DNA from: Collinsella aerofaciens
GTDB lineage: Bacteria; Actinomycetota; Coriobacteriia; Coriobacteriales; Coriobacteriaceae
NCBI RefSeq assembly: GCF_028206795.1
Contig: NZ_JAQLFJ010000022.1
Span: 1 to 9,081, forward strand
Direction: 5' to 3'
DNA: 9,081 bases
Below the pieces are notes generated by a model, which saw only the letters and a list, made by a program, of their open reading frames with translations, was not told the DNA's origin and searched no databases. The position numbers and the translations under genes are program-made. Positions within the stretch are counted from its first letter, which is position 1; every line of letters starts with the position of its first letter. Of this stretch, positions 1 through 6,712 are shown in pieces.

Positions 1-217
1 TGCTCTACAGTCCTGCGCAAGACGGAAAGCACATTAAGTGCTTTCCTTTGCGTGCGGAACTCGCGACAAACTTAACCCCCGCCCCCAGCCCCGGAGACCC
101 TCCCTGCCGTCACATTATTCAACCAGTTTTGCGGGCGTGCGCCGCTGCGCGGCTAGCCCGCGTGCTTCCCGACGGGGTTGGTCTGATTGTTCTGGTTGGA
201 CTTCTGACTTTGGCTCA
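1..217. other. Non-coding left edge with two stem-loops
   Basis: I see no convincing gene here. Open frames on the plus strand run straight through the 218-258 terminator hairpin, lack a good ribosome site and show no recognisable protein family. Two structures stand out. The first is an interrupted hairpin at 16-52, listed separately. The second is a GC-rich stem-loop at 131-161: outer arms GCGGGC (131-136) and GCCCGC (156-161), inner arms GCCGC (141-145) and GCGGC (149-153), with a 3-nt loop. Between them is a C-rich run at about 76-95. The stretch probably separates the phosphoesterase unit from whatever lies to the left. It could hold the control region or leader of a minus-strand gene outside the window. 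Confidence 0.5.
16..52. repeat. Inverted repeat / hairpin, 9-nt arms with 5-nt spacer
   Basis: Arms GGAAAGCAC (24-32) and GTGCTTTCC (38-46) are perfect complements around the spacer ATTAA. A second pairing, CGCAA (16-20) with TTGCG (48-52), extends the structure across a small internal loop. The plus-strand product is followed only by a short T run and the minus-strand product by none, so it is a poor intrinsic terminator. The symmetrical 9-5-9 geometry also fits a dimeric repressor site or a leader hairpin. Its function is not determined. Confidence 0.5.
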
Positions 218-258
218 AACAAAAACGGGAGATGCGTTGTGCATCCCCCGTTTTTGTT
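218..258 (-). terminator. Intrinsic terminator after the phosphoesterase, possibly bidirectional
   Basis: Arms 218-235 and 241-258 pair over 18 bp around a 5-nt loop (236-240). Both arms end in an A5/T5 tract, so a U-run follows the GC core whichever strand is transcribed. The single irregular position is a G-U wobble in minus-strand RNA but an A-C mismatch in plus-strand RNA, which favours function on the minus strand. The hairpin starts 4 nt after the TAA stop of the phosphoesterase gene (263-265). Confidence 0.9.
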
Positions 259-262
259 GCGG

Positions 263-730
263 TTAGTCCAAGTCAATAAACTTAGTGGTCAGTATCTTGC
301 CGTCTTTGACGAGCATTCTGGCCATGGTGGGGCCTCGGCTGCCTCTGGGGTAGCTGGCGCTGCCCGGGTTGAGGACTAGGCAGCGGCCCACCTGGGCTTC
401 TTTGGTTACGTGGGTGTGGCCGTTGATGGCTACGTCTACGGATCCCACCGGAAGGTCTTCGCGGTAGTGGGCTACGGCAAATTTGAGGCCTTCGTAGGTA
501 AAGAGCGCAAGACGGTCTACATCGGGGCCGTAGTCGCGGTAGTAATCGTTGTTGCCCAATACGGCCCGTACAGGGGCGATGGTGCACAGGTGCTCGTAGT
601 CCATCTCTGACGTGAGGTCGCCGGCGTGGATGATCAGGTCTGCGCCCTCAAGCTCATCCAAGAGCGCAGGCGATAAATAGCCGTGGGTGTCCGAGATGAT
701 GTCGATACGCTTGGCGCTTGCATTGTTCAT
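263..730 (-). CDS. YfcE/MJ0936-family metallophosphoesterase
   Basis: A 155-residue calcineurin-like phosphoesterase expected to hydrolyse phosphodiester or phosphomonoester bonds using two metal ions in the cytoplasm; the natural substrate is not evident. The ordered metal-binding motifs of the family are present: SDTHG (Asp14, His16), HAGD (His35, Asp38), GNND (Asn61, Asp62), His88, and GHTH (His105, His107), followed by NPGS. Two motifs depart from the common form: GNND where GNHD or GNCD is usual, and AHY where a His-Gly is common. Length matches single-domain YfcE-like enzymes. There is no signal peptide or membrane segment. The ATG at 728-730 has GGAAGGG at 736-742, 5 nt upstream. Terminators on both sides (770-820 and 218-258) suggest its own unit or read-through from the regulator upstream. 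Confidence 0.9.
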   Translation of the reverse strand: MNNASAKRIDIISDTHGYLSPALLDELEGADLIIHAGDLTSEMDYEHLCTIAPVRAVLGNNDYYRDYGPDVDRLALFTYEGLKFAVAHYREDLPVGSVDVAINGHTHVTKEAQVGRCLVLNPGSASYPRGSRGPTMARMLVKDGKILTTKFIDLD

Positions 731-769
731 GGGATCCCTTCCGCAAAAAACGATTCGGCAGATACATAC

Positions 770-820
770 AAAAAAGGCCCCACGGCTCCGCAGACGATGG
801 GTCTACAGGGCTGCGGGGCC
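770..820 (-). terminator. Intrinsic terminator after the first LytTR regulator
   Basis: In minus-strand RNA, GGCCCC (820-815) pairs with GGGGCC (781-776). The stem extends two more pairs (one a G-U wobble) and then becomes imperfect around a large loop. Six uridines follow at 775-770. It starts 6 nt after the regulator's stop and should end the glycosyltransferase-kinase-regulator unit. The T run ends 39 nt before the phosphoesterase start, leaving little room for a separate promoter. Confidence 0.85.
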
Positions 821-826
821 AGTGCG

Positions 827-1543
827 CTAGAGACTCAAGGCCTTCTTGAGCGGCACGACGCGGCGGCGCGAAACCGGCACGCGTTCGTCGACGCCCGTAA
901 TGCCCAGCTGGATGGCGCCCGAGGGCACCGTCTCGACGTCCGTAACGCACGCCAAGTTGACGATATAGCGGCGGTGAACACGGAAGAAGCCAAAGTCGCA
1001 GAGCTTGGCCTCAAACTGCGCCAGCGAGGTCGTCGACAAAAAGCGATCATCGACGGTATAGATGCAGGAGTAATCGTCCTTGGCCATGATAAAGCGGATG
1101 TCGTCCACGGGAATGAGCACCTTGCGGCCGCCCTTTTCCACCGGGATACGCTCGATGGTCACTTTGCTGTCCGTAACCGGCTTGGCGCGTTGCATGACCT
1201 TCTCGATCGCGCGATCCAAGCGAGCTTCCTCGACAGGCTTCATCAGATAATCGACGGCATCGACGTCGAATGCCTCGACTGCATGGTCGCTATACGCAGT
1301 CACAAACACGATCGCCGGCGGATTTTTGAGCTTATGCAGCGCCTCGGCAAGTTGCAGGCCCGAGGCACCGGGCATCGAGATATCGAGAAACACGACATCC
1401 ACGCGACTTTCCATAAGCATCTCGATGGCGGAGCGGACGCTCGACGCCTCCGTGATCGTGCCGATCTTGCCCGTTTGCTCGAGCAGGAAGCGAAGCTCCG
1501 AGCGAGCCGGCGCCTCATCATCCACAATCATCGCACGCAGCAT
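827..1543 (-). CDS. LytTR-family response regulator (pair 1)
   Basis: A 238-residue DNA-binding response regulator of the LytR/AlgR/AgrA class and the partner of the kinase gene just upstream. The receiver domain covers about residues 1-120, with acidic pocket Asp8/Asp9, phospho-acceptor Asp54 (FLDISMPG), Thr82 and Lys102 (the KP motif). The LytTR DNA-binding domain covers about 133-238, with the typical FFRVHRRYIVNL segment and the closing VPVSRRR. I chose the ATG at 1541-1543 because MLRAMIVDDE is the normal receiver start and GAAAGG (1554-1559) precedes it by 10 nt. An in-frame TTG at 1562-1564 would add seven residues but fits the family less well. It lies 72 nt after the kinase stop, across a small hairpin. 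Targets cannot be read here. It is clearly similar to the regulator at 6713-7447. Confidence 0.93.
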   Translation of the reverse strand: MLRAMIVDDEAPARSELRFLLEQTGKIGTITEASSVRSAIEMLMESRVDVVFLDISMPGASGLQLAEALHKLKNPPAIVFVTAYSDHAVEAFDVDAVDYLMKPVEEARLDRAIEKVMQRAKPVTDSKVTIERIPVEKGGRKVLIPVDDIRFIMAKDDYSCIYTVDDRFLSTTSLAQFEAKLCDFGFFRVHRRYIVNLACVTDVETVPSGAIQLGITGVDERVPVSRRRVVPLKKALSL

Positions 1544-1574
1544 AGGGATAAAACCTTTCGTCAACTAACTACGC

Positions 1575-1603
1575 CGGGCATCCGTCGCATGACGTTGAGC
1601 CCG
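1575..1603 (-). other. Intercistronic hairpin between kinase 1 and regulator 1
   Basis: Outer arms CGGGC (1575-1579) and GCCCG (1599-1603) enclose an internal loop and inner arms CGTC (1583-1586) and GACG (1591-1594) with a 4-nt loop. No U-run follows on the minus strand, so it does not look like a terminator. It may modulate stability or relative translation of the two cistrons. The arms are short and chance is possible. Confidence 0.35.
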
Positions 1604-1615
1604 TAGCCTTTTATT

Positions 1616-2959
1616 TTACTCTTGAATGTCAAAGATGCTCTCTGACAAATCAAGATGAAGAAGCACTTTGGTGCCCTTGCCCGGCGCCGATTCGACACGC
1701 GTATAGGAGTGCGGCCCAAAAAAGCGATGGATGCGCTCCGAAATATTGTGCATGGCCACACCGGCGCCGCCACCCTGGGGAGAGCTGGCGTCGGGACGGG
1801 CAGAGCGCTCGTCAAACAGTCTGGCGGCGGTACCCTCATCCATGCCCACGCCATTATCGGCCACGGCAATCAAGATTGCATCCTCGCCGTCTTGGTGAAC
1901 GGTCACGTCGATCCTCAGGGCGTCGTCATCGCCCATACCATGACGCACGGCGTTCTCGACAATCGGCTGGATCACGAACGACGGCACCAGCGTATCTTCC
2001 ACGTCCTCGGACACATCGAACGTCGCAAGCACGCGGTCCTCGCCAAAGCGGGCCTTCTCAAAGGTAAGGTAGCGCTTGGTCTGTGCGACCTCGCGCGAGA
2101 CCGGAATAAGCGATCCCGAGTTGTCGAGCGTGGCGCGATAGAACGATGAGAACTCACGAAGCAGTTCGCGGGCCCTCAGCGGGTCGGTGCGCGTAAACGA
2201 TGCAATGGTGTTCAGCGTGTTGAACAGGAAGTGCGGGTTAATCTGCGCCTGCAGCGCACGCACCTCGGCGCGCGCTGTGAGTTCCTTTTGCACCTCGAGC
2301 TCGTGGATGGCGAGCTGCGTGGACAAGATCTCGGCAAAGCCCGAGGCAAGCGCGTACTGGGTACGGTCGACGGCGCGCGGGGTCTTGTAGTAGAACTTGA
2401 GCGTGCCGACGGTACGATCGCCCACCTTGATGGGGGCGATAATGCCGGCGGGGACTTGGTTGTGCGAGCCGTCCGAGCCCACGACATCCACCATACGGTT
2501 GAACGACTGCACGATGCCATGTTCGATAACGTAGCGTGTGGCAAGCGTGTGGATGGGAGAATCTGGCAGTAGTTTTTCCTCAAACTCGCCCGCGCAGGCA
2601 AGCACGTTGTCCTCATCGGTGATGGCCACCGTCATGGCGCGCGTCTCGGGCAAAATGCGCTGGCACACCAAACGCGCCGACTCCTGTGTCAAACCGCCCT
2701 TAATGTCCTCGAGCATGGCCGAGGCCACCGAGAGCGTCTCCTCGGTGTACTGGGAGCGCACCGAATCGGGATTGAGCGTCAAAAAGATAAAGATGCACAG
2801 AAAGATGCACAGCAGCGCGCAGGCAATCACCGTGGCAATCGGCTCGATTCCGGTCGCCAGGGCAAAAATAAAGTACACCAGCACGCAAATGGCGCAGGCA
2901 ACGGCAATGATGCGAAAGATTGATATTGAACTATCGCGCTGGGCGCGGCGGTCGATCAT
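1616..2959 (-). CDS. LytS-type sensor histidine kinase (pair 1)
   Basis: A 447-residue membrane sensor kinase. Two hydrophobic helices at about residues 13-36 and 40-62 form a hairpin with almost no extracellular loop. A GAF-like cytoplasmic region follows (about 70-220, with the GIIAPIKV and GTLKFYY segments seen in LytS-like sensors). The LytS-class phosphoacceptor motif QINPHFLFNT puts the histidine at residue 243. The ATPase domain shows an N-box (ENAVRHG, Asn336), G1 (DNGVGM, 368-373) and G2 (GGGAGVAMHN, 397-405). All catalytic motifs look intact. The multi-helix 5TM receptor of classical LytS is absent, so the signal is probably cytoplasmic, membrane-related or carried by a partner. Its ATG overlaps the glycosyltransferase stop in an ATGA junction, implying translational coupling; its own regulator lies downstream. 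It is a paralog of the kinase at 7488-8879. Confidence 0.93.
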   Translation of the reverse strand: MIDRRAQRDSSISIFRIIAVACAICVLVYFIFALATGIEPIATVIACALLCIFLCIFIFLTLNPDSVRSQYTEETLSVASAMLEDIKGGLTQESARLVCQRILPETRAMTVAITDEDNVLACAGEFEEKLLPDSPIHTLATRYVIEHGIVQSFNRMVDVVGSDGSHNQVPAGIIAPIKVGDRTVGTLKFYYKTPRAVDRTQYALASGFAEILSTQLAIHELEVQKELTARAEVRALQAQINPHFLFNTLNTIASFTRTDPLRARELLREFSSFYRATLDNSGSLIPVSREVAQTKRYLTFEKARFGEDRVLATFDVSEDVEDTLVPSFVIQPIVENAVRHGMGDDDALRIDVTVHQDGEDAILIAVADNGVGMDEGTAARLFDERSARPDASSPQGGGAGVAMHNISERIHRFFGPHSYTRVESAPGKGTKVLLHLDLSESIFDIQE

Positions 2960-4143
2960 TCGGCCCCCTCCAGGATACTGATCAGTTGTGCGTCACGCCA
3001 AAGCCCGTCCATGATCTTGGGCCAAAAGCTCTGGAAACGCAGGTAGCTTGCAGCGTTTTGGCGTGCATAGGCCTTTGCCTCGTCGATACCATGGCGCCAG
3101 ATGCGCAGGTAGCCCTCATGCTCGCGGGTAAACACGCTGCGGACCATAGCGGTCTTGCGCACGCGGTCGTCGAGCTCGCGCGAAATCCACGGGCCCGGGT
3201 AGGGCATGAGCGATGCCGCCGTAACGGGAATGAGCTCCTTTTGATGCGCGGCGAACGTCAACTTGGCCCGTTCGTAGTACCAACGGTATACATCCTGCAT
3301 AAAGCGCGGTGAGCGCTTTTCGGACTCCGGAGGCAGATGGCGCACGGTCCACTCGTTATCGAACCACACGTCGTAGCCAAACATGCGCATGTTAAAGAGG
3401 TAATCCAAGTCCTCGCCGCGGGTGATAAACGGGTCAAAGGCCACACGCGTAAAGGCGCGGGCGTGCAGGGCCATCAGGCCGCCGCACACGTAGTTGGAGC
3501 GCGAGATGCGGGTGCCCGAGAGCGCCTTTTTCATCCAACGGTTGAACTCGATGCGCTTGGTCCACCAACGATGGCAGATGCCCGCCTTGTCCGTGGGAGC
3601 CAGCGGCGAGCCGTCGCGATCGTAGAAATAGCCGCTCTTGACCAAGATCGGCAAGCCCTGACGCGTCTGCTGCCCCAACGCATAGGTCGCGCGCTTCATA
3701 AAGTCGGCGTCGATGACAGTCTCATCGTCATCCAAAAAGATAACCGCGTCATGCCCCAGCACCGCAGCGCAGGCCAGCCCCATGTTGCGGATGGCACCGT
3801 AGCCTCGCAGGCTCACGCACTCGCCCGAACCCTTGGGCGCGATCTGAGCAACCCGGTCTGCGATGCGCGAGGCCTGGGTGTTGGTAACAACGGTGACCTT
3901 GAGCGTGGGATGCGCGTCGACAATCTCGTGCACGCGCAGCGACACATCGGCTGTGGCAGAAACGGGACAGACCACCAAAAGGATGATGCGCGGGATGTCG
4001 CGCACCTGCTCAAGTGAGGCCAGGCAGCGGTCGAGTTCGGGATTGTCGGCGTTGAGTCGTGTCGAATGGTCATAGGTGCCAGGGGCGTTTGCGCGAGCGT
4101 CATCGCCCGCCCAATACGTTGGAATCACGACCGTGGCGTTCAT
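2956..4143 (-). CDS. GT-A fold glycosyltransferase, family 2-like
   Basis: A 395-residue predicted cytoplasmic glycosyltransferase that should transfer a sugar from a nucleotide sugar. The N-terminus MNATVVIPTY is the usual first strand of a GT-A Rossmann-like domain. AIRNMGLACA (117-126) and the metal/nucleotide-binding FLDDDE (136-141) follow. TRGEDLDYLF (241-250) carries the acidic residues expected near the acceptor or catalytic base, and a later His269 could be a metal ligand. There is no signal peptide or membrane helix, so it is not a typical processive membrane synthase. A long C-terminal extension (about 275-395), rich in aromatic and charged residues, is not recognised. Donor and acceptor are unknown. 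GGGAGGG (4150-4156) lies 6 nt before the ATG. It is the first gene of the unit and overlaps the kinase start by 4 bp. Confidence 0.82.
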   Translation of the reverse strand: MNATVVIPTYWAGDDARANAPGTYDHSTRLNADNPELDRCLASLEQVRDIPRIILLVVCPVSATADVSLRVHEIVDAHPTLKVTVVTNTQASRIADRVAQIAPKGSGECVSLRGYGAIRNMGLACAAVLGHDAVIFLDDDETVIDADFMKRATYALGQQTRQGLPILVKSGYFYDRDGSPLAPTDKAGICHRWWTKRIEFNRWMKKALSGTRISRSNYVCGGLMALHARAFTRVAFDPFITRGEDLDYLFNMRMFGYDVWFDNEWTVRHLPPESEKRSPRFMQDVYRWYYERAKLTFAAHQKELIPVTAASLMPYPGPWISRELDDRVRKTAMVRSVFTREHEGYLRIWRHGIDEAKAYARQNAASYLRFQSFWPKIMDGLWRDAQLISILEGAE

Positions 4144-4164
4144 GCCTTACCCTCCCTGCAACAC

Positions 4165-4200
4165 AAAAACGGGACGCCGCCAAACACAGGCGACGCCCCG
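4165..4200 (-). terminator. Strong terminator-like hairpin between transporter and glycosyltransferase
   Basis: In minus-strand RNA, 4200-4189 pairs with 4181-4170 over 12 bp, including two G-U wobbles, around a 7-nt loop, and is followed by five uridines (4169-4165). Both wobbles would be mismatches in plus-strand RNA, so the structure is built for minus-strand transcripts. It can end the transporter transcript. It lies only 21 nt before the glycosyltransferase start, so if that gene is transcribed from a promoter upstream of the hairpin it would act as an attenuator. Confidence 0.88.
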
Positions 4201-4216
4201 CGACCTAGCTGATTCC

Positions 4217-4258
4217 ATCATACCCACTTGGGCAAATCATTGCTCGCAAGTCGCAATG
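4217..4258 (-). promoter_or_regulatory. Possible promoter and operator upstream of the glycosyltransferase
   Basis: A TATGAT sequence (4222-4217, minus strand) could serve as a -10 box. No good -35 sits 16-18 nt upstream, as expected for an activator-dependent promoter. Just upstream are inverted arms GCAATG/CATTGC (4238-4243 and 4253-4258) around 9 nt that include a tandem repeat of TTGCGA, and another GCAAT at 4262-4266. Transcription from here would place the 4165-4200 hairpin in the leader. This is pattern reading only, with no direct proof. Confidence 0.3.
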
Positions 4259-4314
4259 TTTATTGCGGATAACCCCAAAAGAGTACCGTGGACAGGCACA
4301 ATAGCCGCTCACTC

Positions 4315-5574
4315 CTATGCGGCATGCTCTGCCGCCCGAGTCATGCGGGACAGGCGGACCAGCAGCATAAAGCCAACGACCAGCAGCACACCAATGGAAA
4401 GGACGCCCAGCGACGGGTTGCCGGTCAGCGAGGTGACGACCGACACCAGGAAGGTGCCCATAACACTTGCATAGCGGCCAAAGATATCAAAGAAGCCGTA
4501 GTACTCGTTGGACTTTTCCTTGGGAATAATGCGGCCAAAGTAGCTGCGGCTGAGCGCCTGCACGCCGCCCTGGAACAGGCCGACCATAATGGCAAGCACC
4601 CAAAACTCAAAGGCGGTCTTTAGGAAGAACGCGGCGAACAGCACAATGCCCATATAGGCGGCGACTGCCACCAAGATCATGTTGAGCGTGCCCACGCGGC
4701 CGGCGAGCTTGCCGTAGATGATGGCGGACGGAAAGGCCACGAACTGCGTGACGAGCAGCGCCAGGACCAACTGGGTCGAATCGATGCCCAAGGCCGATCC
4801 GTAGCTGGTTGCCATGGAAATGACCGTGTGCACACCGTCGATATAGAAGAAGAACGCGATCATGTAGACCAGCACGGTCTTGTTGTGGGCGATCTCGCGC
4901 ATGGTGTGTCCGACCTCGGAGAACACGCCGCCCACGATGTGGCCGATAGTGTCCTCGGGACCGCGCTCGCGACCGTACTTCTGCTTATAGGTGCGAATGA
5001 GCGGCAGGGTAAAGATGAGCCACCAGGCACCAGTGATGATAAACGACAGACGCGTTGCCAGCATGGTGGGGACACCAAGAGCGGGACCACCCATGATAAG
5101 CGCCAGGCAGATGATGAACGGCACAGTGGAACCGATGTAGCCCCAGGCATAGCCCGAGCTGGACACGACGTCCATGCGCTCGTCGGTGGTAATGTCGGGC
5201 AGCATAGCGTCGTAGAACGTCATAGAAGAGTTGAGGCCGATGGTGCACAGCACGTACACAGTCAAAAATGCCATGGCGGACATTGGGATAGCCTGCGCCA
5301 GGCAAAGAACCAGGCCCGTGAGGAAGAAGCCCAAGAAGAACTTGATCTTGTTGCCGGCGTAATCGGCAAGCGCGCCCAGAATGGGCATGAGCATGGCAAT
5401 GACCAGCGAGGCAATCGTCTGAGCGTTGCCCCAAGCGACCACCAGGTCTGCCGAGGAAGCACCGGTATTGATGGCGTTAAAGTAGATGGGCACCACCGAG
5501 GTATTGAGCAGCACGAGGGCCGAGTTTCCCACATCGTACATGACCCAGTTACGCTCGAGCTTGGTGTATTTCAT
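4315..5574 (-). CDS. MFS transporter, UMF1 / Atg22-like family
   Basis: A 419-residue polytopic membrane protein with about 12 predicted helices. The family signatures are clear: YDVGNSA near the start (residues 13-19), YDAMLPDI (121-128) after the third or fourth helix, a charged cytoplasmic middle loop (about 194-230), FYIDGVHTVI (243-252), and GGVQALSRSYFGRIIPKEK (336-354) followed by FFDIFGR. Fungal Atg22 relatives export amino acids from the vacuole; the substrate of bacterial members is generally unknown and is not evident here. The length is close to the usual for bacterial UMF1 proteins. The ATG at 5572-5574 has AAGGG (5584-5588) 9 nt upstream. The gene follows the phospholipase-like gene by 101 nt with no terminator between them, and ends before the 4165-4200 hairpin. 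Confidence 0.92.
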   Translation of the reverse strand: MKYTKLERNWVMYDVGNSALVLLNTSVVPIYFNAINTGASSADLVVAWGNAQTIASLVIAMLMPILGALADYAGNKIKFFLGFFLTGLVLCLAQAIPMSAMAFLTVYVLCTIGLNSSMTFYDAMLPDITTDERMDVVSSSGYAWGYIGSTVPFIICLALIMGGPALGVPTMLATRLSFIITGAWWLIFTLPLIRTYKQKYGRERGPEDTIGHIVGGVFSEVGHTMREIAHNKTVLVYMIAFFFYIDGVHTVISMATSYGSALGIDSTQLVLALLVTQFVAFPSAIIYGKLAGRVGTLNMILVAVAAYMGIVLFAAFFLKTAFEFWVLAIMVGLFQGGVQALSRSYFGRIIPKEKSNEYYGFFDIFGRYASVMGTFLVSVVTSLTGNPSLGVLSIGVLLVVGFMLLVRLSRMTRAAEHAA

Positions 5575-5675
5575 GGACAGGGACCCTTCGTATTCGCCCG
5601 ATATGCAGTTAGTTCATCGTACCCCAATTGTCCAGAAGCGCCGGTAAGGATTCGGCAAAGGGGCACGCATGGGCC

Positions 5676-6620
5676 CTACTCCTCGCGGTCGAACTCCTCG
5701 TCGGCGCCGAGCACGCGACCGCTGTAATTGACATGGTTGGTCACGGCTTCCATATCGCCGGTCTCGATAAAGCGGGCAACCGTGCACTCGTAATCGAGCA
5801 GCGCGCGGTCAAAGACCTCGGGGAAGCTCTCGGTCGAGACTTCATCGGTAAAGGGGTTCTTCCATGCCAAGTGGCCCAGGTTGCCGGTACGCTCGGGCAG
5901 CTCGGTCGTCACGCGGTGCGCAAGGCCGTCGAGCAGCGAATAATCGTGCACCAAGCCCTCAACCAGCGAGATCGCGCGCGTCTTTACGGAGCCGGCCGGC
6001 TCAATCGCGCGGTAAAGTCGCTGCATATTGGCAACGGCAGCACCGTACTCCCCCGCCGGAATGTCAATGCCGCACACGCGTCCGGCAACATAGCTCATCA
6101 GCACGCCGGCCACGCGATTGATGCGATCGGTGGTGACGATCTCGCCCGCCGGCGGGTAATCGTCAACCGTAGCGCCATCGCGTTTAAGCTGCAGCATCAG
6201 TACATCCAGGTCGCTCTCGATCACGGCATGGACCTGACTGCTCGAATCCTCAAGCTCTGAATCGGACTCCACGATGCCAAACTGTTGCTCATAGACAAAG
6301 GGGTGAGCGTTGCGGTCGAGCACGTAATGAGACAGCAGGCCCAGCGCAAAGGCACGACCCAAGCTGGCGTCGCGCGGCAGCAGATGCGACACGCCATCGC
6401 GCAGGCACGCGAACTGGCGAGACATGCGCGACCGGTGCATGACCTGCGCCAGCAGCGTGCAGTCGGAAACACGCGGTGTCAGAATGTGAAAGAAAAACGG
6501 GTCGGGGCCTTGGTTGCCCAAGATAAAGGCAATGCGCTCTTCATCGGACGCGATGACGCCCTGCGGAAGACGGTCGATGCTTTCCTCGCCAAACAGATGA
6601 TGGGTGATAAGCGCGGGCAT
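5676..6620 (-). CDS. Zinc-dependent phospholipase C family protein
   Basis: A 314-residue protein resembling the Zn_dep_PLPC fold (bacterial phospholipase C/S1-P1 nuclease-like helical zinc enzymes). Likely metal ligands are spread along the chain as in the family: His7/His8 in the opening PALITHHLFG, Asp40 in GNQGPDPFFFH, His98 and Asp102 in LLSHYVLDRNAHP, His106, and His131 with Glu135 in HAVIESDLD. Secreted phospholipases C have a signal peptide; this one starts directly with the metal-binding helix and has none, so it is probably cytoplasmic and its substrate may not be a phospholipid. I chose the ATG at 6618-6620 because AAAGGA lies about 6 nt upstream and MPALITHHLFG is the family start; an in-frame ATG at 6648-6650 would add ten unlike residues. 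It sits 92 nt after the regulator of pair 2. Confidence 0.85.
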   Translation of the reverse strand: MPALITHHLFGEESIDRLPQGVIASDEERIAFILGNQGPDPFFFHILTPRVSDCTLLAQVMHRSRMSRQFACLRDGVSHLLPRDASLGRAFALGLLSHYVLDRNAHPFVYEQQFGIVESDSELEDSSSQVHAVIESDLDVLMLQLKRDGATVDDYPPAGEIVTTDRINRVAGVLMSYVAGRVCGIDIPAGEYGAAVANMQRLYRAIEPAGSVKTRAISLVEGLVHDYSLLDGLAHRVTTELPERTGNLGHLAWKNPFTDEVSTESFPEVFDRALLDYECTVARFIETGDMEAVTNHVNYSGRVLGADEEFDREE

Positions 6621-6652
6621 AATGATCCTTTCGATTTCATTCGATGCCACCC

Positions 6653-6679
6653 ATTATGCCCACCGCGCGCCCATGCCAA
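6653..6679 (-). promoter_or_regulatory. Weak promoter-like sequence before the phospholipase-like gene
   Basis: In the 92-nt gap after regulator 2, TTGGCA (6679-6674) and CATAAT (6658-6653) resemble -35 and -10 boxes but are only 15 bp apart, shorter than the usual 16-18. No terminator hairpin is visible in the gap, so read-through from the upstream kinase-regulator pair is at least as likely. Confidence 0.2.
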
Positions 6680-6712
6680 ACCTGCGATGGTAAACGACGG
6701 CACGCAAGCCTC

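Noticed and set aside
38..379. Plus-strand open frames at 38-379 and 48-266 as small genes
   Set aside because: They run through the 218-258 terminator hairpin, have no good ribosome site, and one reads into the phosphoesterase gene. Their translations look random apart from a short hydrophobic run.
1544..1564. Upstream TTG start for regulator 1
   Set aside because: It would add seven residues before the standard receiver start, and the GAAAGG ribosome site lies inside that extension, pointing to the ATG at 1541-1543.
6621..6650. Upstream ATG start for the phospholipase-like protein
   Set aside because: The added ten residues are unlike the family start, and AAAGGA sits correctly for the ATG at 6618-6620.
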